Positions 1 to 9,309 are shown, numbered from the stretch's first letter. The stretch is DNA of 64,000 bases from Pseudoclavibacter chungangensis (GCF_013410545.1 NZ_JACCFV010000001.1:3224001-3288000), one strand, 5' to 3'. Notes: generated by a model not told the origin, from the letters alone. Made by a program: numbers and translations.

Positions 1-772
1 CGACGGCGTCCCCCGCACCGGTCGTGTTGCCCGCGACGGGCGCACCGGGGGCGACCGCGACGATCGGACCGTCGGCCCGGACGGCCGCGAGGCCGCGCGC
101 CCCGAGGGAAGCGAGCACGATGCCACCGCTGCGGCGGGCGAGCGCACGAGCCCCCGCGAGCGGGTCAGGGAGTCCCGTGACGGCCTCGATCTCGTGCTCG
201 TTGGGTTTCACGAGGTCGGCGCCCGCATCGACCGCGGCATCGAGGTACGCCTTCGAGGTGTCGACGATCACGACGGCACCGACGCGACGACCGGCGTCGA
301 CGAGGTGCCCGACGAGTGAGGTCGGCGTCCCGGGCGGGAACGATCCCGCGACGACCAGGACGATCGGCTGGTCCGGCCCGGCGGCACGCGCGGCGACGAG
401 TCGCGCGTCGACGGCCGCCACGAGCGCGGCGGTCTCGAACGGTGCGAGCGGGCCGCCCGTCTCGTTGAGGTTCGTCGTCTCGGCGGGCGTCACGATCGAG
501 AGCGTCCGGCGCAGGGGCGTCGCCACGGGCACCGCGGTGAACGGCACACCGGCGGCGGCGAGGTCGTCGCGGAAGACGTCACCCGATGCGCCACCGAGCG
601 GGGCGACCGCCTCGGCGCCGACGCCCGCTGAGGCGAGCACACGTGCGACGTTGATCCCCTTGCCGCCCGCCTGCTCGGCGACGTCAGCGACGCGCTGGCT
701 CGCACCGAGCCGGACCTCGGGCACGGTGTACGTGACGTCGAGGGCGGGATTCGGCGTGACGGTGACGATCAT
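1..772 (-). CDS. PfkB-family 1-phosphofructokinase / tagatose-6-phosphate kinase (partial, C-terminus beyond window)
   Basis: The protein starts MIVTVTPNPALDVTYTV, the typical opening of the 1-phosphofructokinase/tagatose-6-phosphate kinase branch of the ribokinase fold. It carries the early glycine-rich motif QAGGKGINVARVL, a KPNEHE stretch, and at the window edge the catalytic/anion-hole motif NTTGAGDAV. It would phosphorylate a sugar phosphate in the cytosol with ATP. The start ATG overlaps the TGA of the upstream ROK gene (ATGA), so translation is probably coupled. The neighbouring SIS isomerase and sugar importer favour a role in amino-sugar or galactitol/tagatose-type catabolism, but the substrate cannot be read from sequence. 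Roughly the last 50-60 residues lie outside the window. Confidence 0.88.
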   Translation of the reverse strand, partial: MIVTVTPNPALDVTYTVPEVRLGASQRVADVAEQAGGKGINVARVLASAGVGAEAVAPLGGASGDVFRDDLAAAGVPFTAVPVATPLRRTLSIVTPAETTNLNETGGPLAPFETAALVAAVDARLVAARAAGPDQPIVLVVAGSFPPGTPTSLVGHLVDAGRRVGAVVIVDTSKAYLDAAVDAGADLVKPNEHEIEAVTGLPDPLAGARALARRSGGIVLASLGARGLAAVRADGPIVAVAPGAPVAGNTTGAGDAV

Positions 773-1731
773 GCGCCAGCTCCCGGGCCGTGGTCCGCGT
801 CGAGATCGCGCGCGAGGAGCGCGGCGCCGACGAGGCCCGCGCGCGGGCCGAGCGCGGCGATCCGCAGCGACGGTCGACGCTGGATCGTGATGCGACGGTC
901 GAGTGCGCGTTCGATCGGTTCGAGCAGTTCGTTCCCGGCGGACGCGAGCCCACCTCCGAGCACGACGACCTCGGGGCCCGTGATCGTCGACAGGTGGCGC
1001 AGGGTCGTCGCGATGCCCTCGACCGCGTCCTGCCACACGGCCGCCGCGTCCGCATCGCCCGCACGCATGGCCTCCAACACGTCGCGCGATCCCGCGGCGG
1101 CCCGCCCGGTGCGCGTCTCGTAGCGGAGCGCGATCGCGGCTGCACTCGCGACGGCCTCGAGGCAGCCGCGTCCACCGCACACGCACGCGGGCCCGTCGGC
1201 CACGACCAGGTGACCGATCTCACCGGCATAGCCACCCGCCCGCAGCGGCGCGCCGTCGACGACGAGCGCCGCGGCGACGCCCGTCCCGATCACCACGACG
1301 GCGACGTCGCGTTCACCGGCGGCCGCGCCGAGGCGCGTCTCGGCGACGCCGGCCGCGCGCACGTCGTGTCCGAGCGCGACCGGCAGTTCGAGGCGCGACC
1401 GCAGGAGTTCTCGGAGCGGGAAGTCCCGCCAACCGAGATTGTGGCTCGCGACGGCGACACCGGCCGGTTCGTCGACGATGCCGGGCACGACGACACCGAG
1501 CGCGTCGACGCGCCCGACGAGGGCCTCTGCCTCCGCGCGCCAGGCGGGCGCCTGCTCGACGACCCACTCCGCCGCCCCCAGGCGCGGTGTCGGAAGCGTC
1601 TCGAGCGGCACGAACGTACCGTCCGCGCCGACGGCGGCGCGCTTGGTGTCGGTGCCTCCCACGTCGATCGCGACGACGGCGACACCGGCCCCGAGCGAGA
1701 GGCCCGGAGGGTTCGAGGGGCCGGGGGTCAT
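769..1731 (-). CDS. ROK-family sugar kinase
   Basis: This 320-residue protein has the ROK ATP-binding motif IDVGGTDTK near residue 23 and the family zinc-binding signature CVCGGRGCLE near residue 186, with the glycine-rich GGGLASAG near the C-terminus. It lacks an N-terminal winged helix, so it is a kinase rather than a ROK repressor; glucose, GlcNAc or ManNAc-type sugars are usual substrates. It sits between the SIS isomerase gene (stop and start share one base) and the PfkB kinase (4-bp ATGA overlap) in one minus-strand operon. With those genes it fits intracellular phosphorylation of the sugar brought in by the ABC importer encoded divergently. Confidence 0.88.
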   Translation of the reverse strand: MTPGPSNPPGLSLGAGVAVVAIDVGGTDTKRAAVGADGTFVPLETLPTPRLGAAEWVVEQAPAWRAEAEALVGRVDALGVVVPGIVDEPAGVAVASHNLGWRDFPLRELLRSRLELPVALGHDVRAAGVAETRLGAAAGERDVAVVVIGTGVAAALVVDGAPLRAGGYAGEIGHLVVADGPACVCGGRGCLEAVASAAAIALRYETRTGRAAAGSRDVLEAMRAGDADAAAVWQDAVEGIATTLRHLSTITGPEVVVLGGGLASAGNELLEPIERALDRRITIQRRPSLRIAALGPRAGLVGAALLARDLDADHGPGAGA

Positions 1732-2654
1732 CAGTTCAGGATGACCGCACGCGAGAGGCCACGGGGCACGTCGGGGTCGAGGTCGCGCGCACGTGCACGA
1801 GCGAGCGCGATGCGGTGCGCGTAGACGAGCTGTGCGAGGGGATCCGTGTCGGGGTGCTCAACGAACGTCGCGCCGAGACCGCGCACCTCGTCACCGAGCC
1901 CCACCGGCGGGGCACCGAAGACCCACGTGGCACGTCCCGGGCGGGCGATCGAGATGGGGCCGTGGCGGTAGTCCATCGCGAGGTACGACTCGGTCCACGA
2001 CTGCGACGCCTCGCGGTTCTTGAGCGCCGCCTCGTGCGCGAGGCCGAGGGTCCAGCCCGTCCCCAGGAACGCGATCTGCTCGGCCTGGACGAGGTCGGCG
2101 TCGATTTCGACGGCGAGCATGCGCTCCGCGTCGGCGATCGCGCCGTCGAGCGACTCGCCGAGGTGCGCGCGCAGGAGGGCGAGGACGCTCGTCGCGAATC
2201 GGGTCTGGACGACGGAGCGCTCGTCGGCGAACGAGAGGGGCACGAGGTGGTCGACGGCGGTCGCGAACGGTGACGACCCGTCACCGACGATGCCGTACAC
2301 GGGCACGCGTCCGGCGTTCTCGTCGATGACGCGGAGCACCTCGCTCGTCGTGCCGGAGCGGGTGATCGCGACGACGGCGTCGTACCCCCGGCCGAGTTCG
2401 ACCTCGGTCGCCTGGTAGGCGTCGGTGAGGCCGAGCCCCGCGGTGTTGCGGAGGCTCGCGTAGGCCTGCGCCGTGAACCACGAGGTGCCGCAGCCGATGA
2501 CGGCGACGCGAGCGCCGTGCTCGGGGAGCGCCGCCGTCGTGGCGATGTCCGCGGCCGTGGCCCAGTTCTGTGGCTGGGTCGAGAGCTCGGCGGCCATGTG
2601 GGCCCCGAGGGACGAGGCGGCCTCGTCGTGTGCATCGTTCGGCATGCGCAACAT
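1731..2654 (-). CDS. SIS-domain phosphosugar isomerase/deaminase (AgaS/GlmS-like)
   Basis: It contains two SIS repeats: VIGCGTSWFTAQAYASLR binds sugar phosphate in the first, with ITRSGTTSEVLRV downstream, and FLGTGWTLGLAHEAALKNRE lies in the second. These are the AgaS/GlmS-isomerase patterns, so it probably interconverts or deaminates a hexosamine 6-phosphate. It is the first gene of the minus-strand catabolic operon. The ORF stays open to 2696, but I take the ATG at 2654 (MLRMPNDAH); the ATG at 2645 is equally possible and neither has an obvious Shine-Dalgarno sequence. The conserved MAAELSTQPQNW block begins about 20 residues in. Confidence 0.8.
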   Translation of the reverse strand: MLRMPNDAHDEAASSLGAHMAAELSTQPQNWATAADIATTAALPEHGARVAVIGCGTSWFTAQAYASLRNTAGLGLTDAYQATEVELGRGYDAVVAITRSGTTSEVLRVIDENAGRVPVYGIVGDGSSPFATAVDHLVPLSFADERSVVQTRFATSVLALLRAHLGESLDGAIADAERMLAVEIDADLVQAEQIAFLGTGWTLGLAHEAALKNREASQSWTESYLAMDYRHGPISIARPGRATWVFGAPPVGLGDEVRGLGATFVEHPDTDPLAQLVYAHRIALARARARDLDPDVPRGLSRAVILN

Positions 2655-2983
2655 GATTGAACATGTCCGGCTCGCTTGTCTAGTGATCAAAAACAATCAT
2701 CTCATGTTCACGAACACGCACGAACGCTTCCATGCACGTGAATTGCCTGATCAACGTTCAAATATTCACCTCGTCACCGCGCGCTTCATCACGGAGCGAG
2801 ATGGAACGGTGACCTGGCCGAGCTTGACGTGCGGCCCGAGCCCGGGAATGCCGTCGCCAACGCTTGATTGATCTTGGGACTTACTCCCGACTTTCAAGCA
2901 CCATGCGTCAACGAAGACACGCAGGGATGACGCGACCATCAGCGGTCGGGACCACCCGACCACGAGAACAAGGAAGTACCAAC
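2655..2983. promoter_or_regulatory. Divergent control region of the sugar operons with DeoR-like operator candidate
   Basis: This 329-bp AT-enriched gap separates the minus-strand catabolic operon from the plus-strand ABC importer. At 2684-2699 the minus strand reads TGATTGTTTTTGATCA, the kind of repeat bound by DeoR-family sugar repressors. Further TGATCAACGTTCA (2749-2761) and TTGATTGATC (2864-2873) repeats look like additional half-sites. No regulator gene is in the window, so the assignment is by resemblance only. A good Shine-Dalgarno (AAGGAAG, 2970-2976) precedes the importer lipoprotein start at 2984. Confidence 0.45.
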
Positions 2984-4228
2984 ATGCAGCGTTCACGACG
3001 GGTCGGGTCGGCGATCGCCGTCGCCACCGCGGGACTCCTCGCGCTCAGCGCGTGCGGTGGCGGGGGTGCCGGCGGCGGAGGTGGTGACTCGGTCACGCTC
3101 AACATGCTCGTTCCGGGCTACTCCGACAACACCAAGGGACTCTGGGAAGGCGTCATCAGCGACTTCCAGGCGGCCAACGCCGGCATCACGATCAACCTCG
3201 AAGTGGTCTCGTGGGACGACCTCGACTCGGTCGTGACGACGAAGATCCAGGGCGGCCAGGCGCCCGACATCTACAACGGCGGCGACTACTCGAGCTTCGT
3301 CGCCGACGAACTCCTCTACCCGATCGACCAGGTCGTCGGCCCCGACACCCTCGCCGACTTCCAGCCATCGTTCGTCCCGAACGCCTCGATCGACGGCGTC
3401 CAGTACGGTGCCCCGCTCATCGCGTCGGCCCGCGCACTCTTCGTCAACACCGAGCTGCTCCAGCAGGCGGGCATCTCGGCCGCACCCACGACGTGGGACG
3501 AGCTCAAGACCGCGGCAACCGCGATCTCGGGCCTCGGCGGCGGCGTCGCGGGCTACGGGCTCCCCCTCGGTTCGGAGGAGGCACAGGCCGAGGCGGCCGT
3601 CTGGTTCTACGGCGGTGGCGGCGGCTACGGCGACGAGACGACGCTCACGATCGACTCGCCCGAGAACATCGCGGCGGCACAGTTCGTGAAGGGTCTCATC
3701 GACGCCGGCGCGACCCAGGCCGACCCGGGTGCGACCGACCGCAGCCCCCTCATGGACGTCTTCGTCCAGGGCAAGATCGGCATGCAGATCGGCCTCCCGC
3801 CGACCGTCGGCCAGATCGCCGACAACAACCCCGAGCTGAAGTACGAGATCGTCCCGATCCCGACGAAGGACGGCTCGCCCGTGACGCTCGGTGTCGCCGA
3901 CCACCTCGTCGCGTTCGACAACGGCGACGACGCCAAGCAGGCCGCCATCACGACCTTCTTCGACTACTTCTTCTCGGCCGACGTCTACACCAACTGGGTC
4001 ACGACCGAGGGGTTCCTCCCCACGACCGTCTCCGGTGGTGAGGCGCTCGCCTCCGACGAGGCGCTCGCGCCGTTCCTCGAGCTCCTGCCCGACGCCAAGT
4101 TCTACCCCTCGGCGAACCCCAACTGGCAGGCCGCCGCGAACGCGATGAAGACGAACTTCGGCCTCATCGCGACCCAGGACCCGGCGACGGTGCTCCAGAA
4201 GATCCAGACCGAGGCCGAGGCCGGCTAA
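2984..4228 (+). CDS. Sugar ABC transporter substrate-binding lipoprotein
   Basis: This 414-residue extracytoplasmic solute-binding protein of the carbohydrate (family 1) type captures sugar at the membrane face and hands it to the two permeases downstream. It starts with an Arg-rich n-region and hydrophobic segment ending in the lipobox LLALSAC, followed by a Gly-rich linker. The start at 2984 is preferred over an upstream in-frame ATG at 2864 because it begins the signal peptide and has AAGGAAG 7 nt upstream. The gene ends 11 bp before the first permease. No ATPase gene is linked, so it presumably uses a shared MsiK-type ATPase encoded elsewhere, as is common in actinobacteria. Confidence 0.92.
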   Translation: MQRSRRVGSAIAVATAGLLALSACGGGGAGGGGGDSVTLNMLVPGYSDNTKGLWEGVISDFQAANAGITINLEVVSWDDLDSVVTTKIQGGQAPDIYNGGDYSSFVADELLYPIDQVVGPDTLADFQPSFVPNASIDGVQYGAPLIASARALFVNTELLQQAGISAAPTTWDELKTAATAISGLGGGVAGYGLPLGSEEAQAEAAVWFYGGGGGYGDETTLTIDSPENIAAAQFVKGLIDAGATQADPGATDRSPLMDVFVQGKIGMQIGLPPTVGQIADNNPELKYEIVPIPTKDGSPVTLGVADHLVAFDNGDDAKQAAITTFFDYFFSADVYTNWVTTEGFLPTTVSGGEALASDEALAPFLELLPDAKFYPSANPNWQAAANAMKTNFGLIATQDPATVLQKIQTEAEAG

Positions 4229-4239
4229 GGAGACCGAAC

Positions 4240-5172
4240 GTGTCGACCGACACCGCACTGCTGACCGCCGTCCGCCCGAACTCGCGTCGGGCGGACGGCG
4301 GGTGGCGGGAGTTCCGGCGGGCCCTCCCGTGGATCGCCCCAGCCACCCTGCTCATCACCCTCGTGGTCTTCTTCCCCGCGGGCCTCATGATCTACAACTC
4401 GACGCGCGAGATCTCCCGCAGCGGCGTCGACCGCGGTTCCGCGGGCATCGAGAACTACACCGAGCTCTTCTCGCAGGCCGTCCTGCCCGGGATCCTGCTG
4501 CGCACCCTCGTGTGGGTCGTCGTCGTGCTCGCCGCGACCGTCATCATCTCGCTCGCGATCGCGCAACTGCTCGACAAGGCGTTCCCGGGCCGCCGCATCG
4601 TCCGCATGATCGTCATCATCCCGTGGGCGTCGTCGGTCGTCATGACGACGATGGTCGTGTTCTACGGGCTCGAGCCGTTCATCGGCATCTTCAACCAGTT
4701 CTTCGTCGACGTCGGCCTGCTCGATCAGCCGTACGGCTTCACGAAAAACCCCGTGAGCGCGTTCGTCTGGTCGATGGTCGTCGCCGTGTTCGTGTCGCTG
4801 CCCTTCACGACCTACACGATCCTCTCGGGCCTCCAGACCGTGCCGAGCGATGTGCTCGAAGCGGCCGCCATGGACGGCGCGGGGCCCGTCAAGACGTACT
4901 TCCGCATCGTGCTCCCGCAGCTGCGCAGCGCGATCGCGGTGTCCGTGCTCATCAACATCATCAACGTGTTCAACTCGCTGCCGATCCTCCGCGTCATGAC
5001 CGGCGCGATGCCCGGCAACGACGCGGACACGATCATGACCTACATCTACAAGTTCCTCGACGCGGGCAAGTACGACGTCGCGAGCGCCCTGAGCGTCGTC
5101 GGCTTCGTCATCGTGCTCGCGATCGTCGCGATCTACCTCAAGGTCGTCAAGCCCCTGGGAGACCAGTCATGA
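4240..5172 (+). CDS. Sugar ABC transporter permease (MalF type)
   Basis: A 310-residue membrane protein with six predicted membrane segments. The EAA loop EAAAMDGAGPVKTYFRIVLPQL near residue 207 is the ATPase-docking motif of binding-protein-dependent permeases. It starts at a GTG preceded by AAGGAGA and overlaps the next permease by ATGA. It forms the inner-membrane channel of the sugar importer with the following gene. Confidence 0.92.
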   Translation: MSTDTALLTAVRPNSRRADGGWREFRRALPWIAPATLLITLVVFFPAGLMIYNSTREISRSGVDRGSAGIENYTELFSQAVLPGILLRTLVWVVVVLAATVIISLAIAQLLDKAFPGRRIVRMIVIIPWASSVVMTTMVVFYGLEPFIGIFNQFFVDVGLLDQPYGFTKNPVSAFVWSMVVAVFVSLPFTTYTILSGLQTVPSDVLEAAAMDGAGPVKTYFRIVLPQLRSAIAVSVLINIINVFNSLPILRVMTGAMPGNDADTIMTYIYKFLDAGKYDVASALSVVGFVIVLAIVAIYLKVVKPLGDQS

Positions 5173-6083
5173 CCACCACGACGAGTGCCCCGCCCGAGAC
5201 CGCGGGCGCCCGCGCGACGCCCGCACCCCGCAAGCGTCGCTTCACGGAGGACCAGGTGCCGATCGGCAGCGTCCTGCTGCGGATCGGCGGCGGCGTGCTG
5301 CTGGCCGTCGTCTTCCTGATCCCGTACGCCGTCATGTTCTTCGGCGCGTTCAAGTCGAAGGCCGAGATCCGCTCGGTCGACCCGACGTACTTCCCGGTCG
5401 AGTGGCACCCCGAGAACTTCGTCACGATGTGGTCGACACCCGAGACGCCGCTCGCGCAGAACCTGCTGTCGACGGTCGTGATCTCGCTCGGTGCGACGGT
5501 CCTCGTGTTGCTCGTCGCACTGCCCGCCGCGTACTACACGGCGCGCGTCACGTTCCCGATGCGGCTCGCGTTCCTCTTCCTCGTGATCACGACGCAGATG
5601 CTGCAGCCGGCGGTCCTGACGGCGGGCATCTTCCGCGAGTTCACGCTCGTGGGTCTCAACGACACGTGGCTGTCGATGATCCTCGTGAACGCCGCGTTCA
5701 ACCTGTCGTTCGCGACGTGGATCATGCACTCCTTCTTCTCGTCCATCCCGAAGGAGATCGACGAGGCCGCGCAGCTCGACGGCTCGGGCATGTGGAAGAC
5801 GCTGTTCCGCATCAACCTGCCGCTCGTCTGGCCGGGCATCGTCACCGCGACGATCTTCACGTTCGTCGCGTGCTGGAACGAGTTCGCGGCGTCACTCGTG
5901 CTGCTGACCTCGGCCGGCAACCAGCCGCTCTCGGTCGCGCTCACGAAGTTCGTCGGCCAGTACGAGACGAGCTGGCAGTACGTGTTCTCGGTCTCGGTCG
6001 TCTCGATCGTGCCCGTCGTCATCCTCTTCATGCTCATCGAGAAGCGCCTCATCGGGGGGCTCACCGCGGGAGCCGTGAAGTAA
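5169..6083 (+). CDS. Sugar ABC transporter permease (MalG type)
   Basis: A 304-residue second permease of the carbohydrate importer. The EAA motif is DEAAQLDGSGMWKTLFRINL, followed by PLVWPG as in MalG-type subunits. A Pro/Thr-rich cytosolic leader precedes the first membrane segment. Its ATG overlaps the upstream TGA (ATGA), and two strong hairpins follow the stop codon. Confidence 0.92.
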   Translation: MTTTTSAPPETAGARATPAPRKRRFTEDQVPIGSVLLRIGGGVLLAVVFLIPYAVMFFGAFKSKAEIRSVDPTYFPVEWHPENFVTMWSTPETPLAQNLLSTVVISLGATVLVLLVALPAAYYTARVTFPMRLAFLFLVITTQMLQPAVLTAGIFREFTLVGLNDTWLSMILVNAAFNLSFATWIMHSFFSSIPKEIDEAAQLDGSGMWKTLFRINLPLVWPGIVTATIFTFVACWNEFAASLVLLTSAGNQPLSVALTKFVGQYETSWQYVFSVSVVSIVPVVILFMLIEKRLIGGLTAGAVK

Positions 6084-6088
6084 CGAAC

Positions 6089-6157
6089 GTTCCCGACGAG
6101 GACAGACGTCGGGAACCATCGGCGGGGCGGGGATCGCGCGGAGCGGTCCCCGCCCCG
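6089..6157 (+). terminator. Tandem hairpins ending the sugar importer operon
   Basis: GTTCCCGACG (6089-6098) pairs with CGTCGGGAAC (6107-6116) across an 8-nt loop. A second, GC-richer stem pairs CGGGGCGGGGA (6123-6133) with TCCCCGCCCCG (6147-6157). No long T-tract follows, as is usual in high-GC actinobacteria. Confidence 0.75.
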
Positions 6158-6272
6158 TTCGTGCGCGCGCCGCTCGGACGAACGCCGCCGGGCGCACGCC
6201 GCGCCGTCGTGGACACGCCCCGTCGGAGTGCCCGGACGTGCCGCCGGTTCGAGGACGACACGACGGTCGGAG

Positions 6273-6284
6273 TAGCGTGGACGG
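6273..6284 (+). promoter_or_regulatory. -10 element of a probably leaderless promoter
   Basis: TAGCGT at 6273-6278 lies 6 nt before the GTG start of the MFS gene, the spacing of leaderless actinobacterial transcripts. No Shine-Dalgarno is visible. Confidence 0.55.
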
Positions 6285-7586
6285 GTGCCAGCCGTCCCAG
6301 CCGCCCCGAACGACGCGTCGGGCGGCGACTCCTGGAAGGGCCACGAACGCGGCTCGCGGGAGTTCGGCCGGGTGCGACTCGCGCTCTTCTTCGCGGGCGT
6401 CGTGACGTTCGCACAGCTCTACGCGCCACAGGCCGTCCTGCCCGAGATCGCGACGGAGTTCGGGATCGACGCGAGCCGGGCGTCGCTCATGGTCTCGACG
6501 GGCACGTTCGGCGTCGCCGCCTCGGTGCTGCCGTGGTCGCTCGTCGCGGATCGCGTCGGGCGCGTGCGCGTCATGTCGATCTCGGTGATCTCCGCGACCG
6601 TCCTCGGACTCGTCACGGCCGCGATGCCGCTCTTCGAGCTCGCCGTCGCGCTCCGACTGCTCGAGGGCATCGCGCTCGGCGGCATCCCGGCCGTCGCGCT
6701 CGCCTACCTCAACGAGGAGGTCACGCGCCGGGCCGCCCCGCTCGTCGCGGGTATGTTCGTCGCGGGCAACACGATGGGTGGCCTCATCGGCCGGATCGTC
6801 TCGGCGCCGATCGGGGAGCTGCTCGGCTGGCGGCTCGGCCTGCTCGCCGTCTCGGTCGTCGCGATCGTCGCGACGCTCGGCTACCTGTGGGCGGTGCCCG
6901 AGCCGCGCGGCTTCACACCACCGCCGCGCGGCACGAACACGCTGCGCGACGACGCGATCGAGACGCTGCGGCACGTCGGCCTCCACCTGCGCACACCGGC
7001 GCTCATCGGCACCTACGCGCAGGCGCTCCTGCTCATGGGCGGCTTCGTCGCGATCTACAACTTCCTCGGGTTCCGGCTCGTGGGCGCCCCCTACGACCTG
7101 CCGACGTGGCTCGCGAGCCTCACGTTCCTCGCCTACCTCACGGGATCGATCGCCTCGCCGATCGCGGGCAATCTCGCGACCCGCTTCCCGCGCAAGGGCG
7201 TCCTGCTGGGGTGCATCGCCGTCACCGCGTTCGGGCTCGTGCTCACGGTGTTCGAGCCGCTGTGGCTCGTGATCGGCGGGCTCGTGATCTTCACGGGAGC
7301 ATTCTTCGCGGCGCACTCGGTCGCGGCGGGCACCGCGGGGAGCATCCCGACGCACGGCCGGGCGCAGTCCTCCGCGCTCTACAACCTCTGCTACTACCTC
7401 GGCTCGAGCGTGTTCGGCTACCTCGGTGGCCTCCTCTACGAGTCGTTCGGCTGGACGGGCACGGCCGGCATGGTGCTCGGGCTCGTCCTCGTCTCGGCGG
7501 CCGCGGCGATCGCCCTCATCCCCTGGCGGCCACCAACCGGGCTCATCGCGACGGGCGCGATCCCGACCACGGGGCCCCGCGGCTGA
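6285..7586 (+). CDS. MFS transporter (YnfM/arabinose-efflux-like)
   Basis: A 433-residue protein with about 12 membrane segments. The first loop motif DRVGRVRVMS after segment 2 and the second-half loop NLATRFPRKGVLL are the classic MFS loop 2-3 and 8-9 signatures. The opening LFFAGVVTFAQLYAPQAVLPEIA resembles the YnfM-type exporter subgroup. It probably exports a small hydrophilic compound or drug in exchange for protons; the substrate is not evident. It starts at GTG with a leaderless-type -10 box and stands as its own unit. Confidence 0.85.
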   Translation: MPAVPAAPNDASGGDSWKGHERGSREFGRVRLALFFAGVVTFAQLYAPQAVLPEIATEFGIDASRASLMVSTGTFGVAASVLPWSLVADRVGRVRVMSISVISATVLGLVTAAMPLFELAVALRLLEGIALGGIPAVALAYLNEEVTRRAAPLVAGMFVAGNTMGGLIGRIVSAPIGELLGWRLGLLAVSVVAIVATLGYLWAVPEPRGFTPPPRGTNTLRDDAIETLRHVGLHLRTPALIGTYAQALLLMGGFVAIYNFLGFRLVGAPYDLPTWLASLTFLAYLTGSIASPIAGNLATRFPRKGVLLGCIAVTAFGLVLTVFEPLWLVIGGLVIFTGAFFAAHSVAAGTAGSIPTHGRAQSSALYNLCYYLGSSVFGYLGGLLYESFGWTGTAGMVLGLVLVSAAAAIALIPWRPPTGLIATGAIPTTGPRG

Positions 7587-7678
7587 CCCGCTCGCGACGG
7601 CACGCCCTGGCGAGCCGCGGGCCCCGCTCCCTAGGATGCGGGGAGGGAGCGGGGGTTCCCTGGACCGGGGGGCCACGC

Positions 7679-7924
7679 ATGGACGACACGACGACGCGCG
7701 TCCTTTCGACGAAGGAGGCGGCCGCGTTCCTCGGCGTCTCGCGCACCGAGGTGCAGCGCGCGATCGCGCGCGGCATCCTGCCGTTCGTCGACCGGGCACC
7801 GGCGCAGCCCCGGCTCGGGGTGACGCTCGACGCACTCGTCGCGTTCGCCGATCGCCCCGTCGAGCTGGCCGCCTCACCCACCGTGCCCGCTCGCGACACC
7901 GCCTCGCCACTGCACGCCGGCTGA
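7679..7924 (+). CDS. Small MerR/excisionase-like helix-turn-helix protein
   Basis: An 81-residue protein whose LSTKEAAAFLGVSRTEVQRAIARGILPFVD segment (residues 9-38) is the excisionase/MerR-type helix-turn-helix with a wing. It carries no other domain, and a Pro/Ala-rich tail follows. It likely binds DNA as an accessory regulator. TAGGAT at 7632-7637 could be its -10 box, with a GGGGGG tract just before the ATG. No phage or integrase gene accompanies it, so I do not call it an excisionase. Confidence 0.72.
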   Translation: MDDTTTRVLSTKEAAAFLGVSRTEVQRAIARGILPFVDRAPAQPRLGVTLDALVAFADRPVELAASPTVPARDTASPLHAG

Positions 7925-8004
7925 TCCACGGGGGATCCGCGGGGAGCCACTGCGGCGACCGCGTGGCACCGCCCCACGTCGACCGTGCTCGCTACGTTGA
8001 GCGC

Positions 8005-9309
8005 ATGGCCACCGATCCCACCGTGCCGGGCGACGCCGACGAGCGCACCCCGCACGACGCAGCACACGTCCACGACGACGCGGCCCACCCGGCCGCGAAC
8101 GCCCCCGTCCCCCAGCCCGCCGACGACACCACGCGCCACCAGGACGACGACGCGACCCGGACCGCCGCGTCCGGCGTGGTCGCGTCCGTGTCGGCATCGG
8201 ACGCCCCGAACGGCGAGGCGATCACGGAGCCCCACCCCACCGCGACGGGACGCCGCCCCGTCGGCGTGCGGATCGAGCGCCCCTTCGTGCTCGGATTCCT
8301 CCTCACGCTCGGCGGCCTCACCGCCTGGCTCCTCGGCACGACGCTCACGGACATCTCGACGATCCTCGTCTACATCGCGTTCGCCCTGTTCATCGCGCTC
8401 GGCCTCGACCCCGTCGTGCGCTGGATCATGCACCGCGGCCTGTCGCGCGCGTGGGCCGTCGTCATCACGATCGTCCTGTTCCTCGTCGTGTTCGTGGGTG
8501 TGTTCTGGCTCGTGATCCCGACCGCGGTCGACCAGATCACGCTCTTCGTGCAGTCCGTCCCGTCGCTCGTCACGGAGTTCATGCGCTCGGACTTCTTCCA
8601 CTGGCTCGAGGGCTTCTTCGGCACCGGCCTGCAGACGCTCGTCACCGACGCGCAGTCCTTCATCGCCGACCCGGCGAACATCGCGGCGATCGGCGGCGGC
8701 GCGCTCCAGGTCAGCGCGACGGTCTTCAACGGCATCTCCGGCACGATCATCGTCCTCGTCCTGACGCTCTACTTCATCACGTCCCTGCCCGGCATCAAGA
8801 CGTCCCTGTACCGCCTCGCCCCGGCGCGGAGCCGCGCGAGCATCTCCGAGCTGAGCGATCAGATCACCGACTCGATCGGCGGCTACCTCGGCGGCATGGT
8901 CGTCCTCGCCGCGATGAACGCGATCGTCTCCGGCGTCCTGTACGCCGTCCTCGGCTTGCCGTTCCCGCTGCTCATGGCGGTCATCGCGTTCTGCATCACG
9001 CTCATCCCGCTCGTCGGAACCGTCCTGTTCTGGAGCATCGGGTCGGTCCTCGCGGTCTTCTCCGACCCGCTCTCGGCGCTCGTCTTCGCGGCCGTGTACC
9101 TCGTCTACATGCAGATCGAGGCGTACCTGCTCACGCCGCGAGTCATGAGCCGGACGATCTCAGTGCCGGGCGCGCTCGTCGTGATCGGCGCCCTCGTGGG
9201 CGGCACGCTGCTCGGCCTGCTCGGCGCGCTCGTCGCCATCCCCGTCACGGCCTCGATCCTGCTCATCATCAAGAAGGTCTGGATCCCGCGCCAGGACGCG
9301 AAGCGCTGA
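8005..9309 (+). CDS. AI-2E family (PerM/TqsA-like) membrane transporter
   Basis: A 434-residue protein with an acidic, His/Thr-rich cytosolic N-terminus (about 90 residues) followed by about eight membrane segments. It has the family patterns GLDPVVRWIMHRG, PLVGTVLFW and YLLTPRVMSRTISVPGALVVIGALVGG. This last block, near the C-terminus, is the best conserved part of AI-2E/PerM permeases. Members transport autoinducer-2 or act as Na+/H+ antiporters; the substrate here is unknown. The ATG at 8005 lies 6 nt after TACGTT (7993-7998), so the transcript is probably leaderless. Confidence 0.87.
   Translation: MATDPTVPGDADERTPHDAAHVHDDAAHPAANAPVPQPADDTTRHQDDDATRTAASGVVASVSASDAPNGEAITEPHPTATGRRPVGVRIERPFVLGFLLTLGGLTAWLLGTTLTDISTILVYIAFALFIALGLDPVVRWIMHRGLSRAWAVVITIVLFLVVFVGVFWLVIPTAVDQITLFVQSVPSLVTEFMRSDFFHWLEGFFGTGLQTLVTDAQSFIADPANIAAIGGGALQVSATVFNGISGTIIVLVLTLYFITSLPGIKTSLYRLAPARSRASISELSDQITDSIGGYLGGMVVLAAMNAIVSGVLYAVLGLPFPLLMAVIAFCITLIPLVGTVLFWSIGSVLAVFSDPLSALVFAAVYLVYMQIEAYLLTPRVMSRTISVPGALVVIGALVGGTLLGLLGALVAIPVTASILLIIKKVWIPRQDAKR

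Noticed and set aside
2864..2983. N-terminal extension of the sugar-binding protein from an ATG at 2864
   Set aside because: The lipoprotein signal peptide and Shine-Dalgarno place the start at 2984.
7679..7924. Phage excisionase
   Set aside because: The fold fits, but there is no integrase, attachment site or other phage gene nearby.
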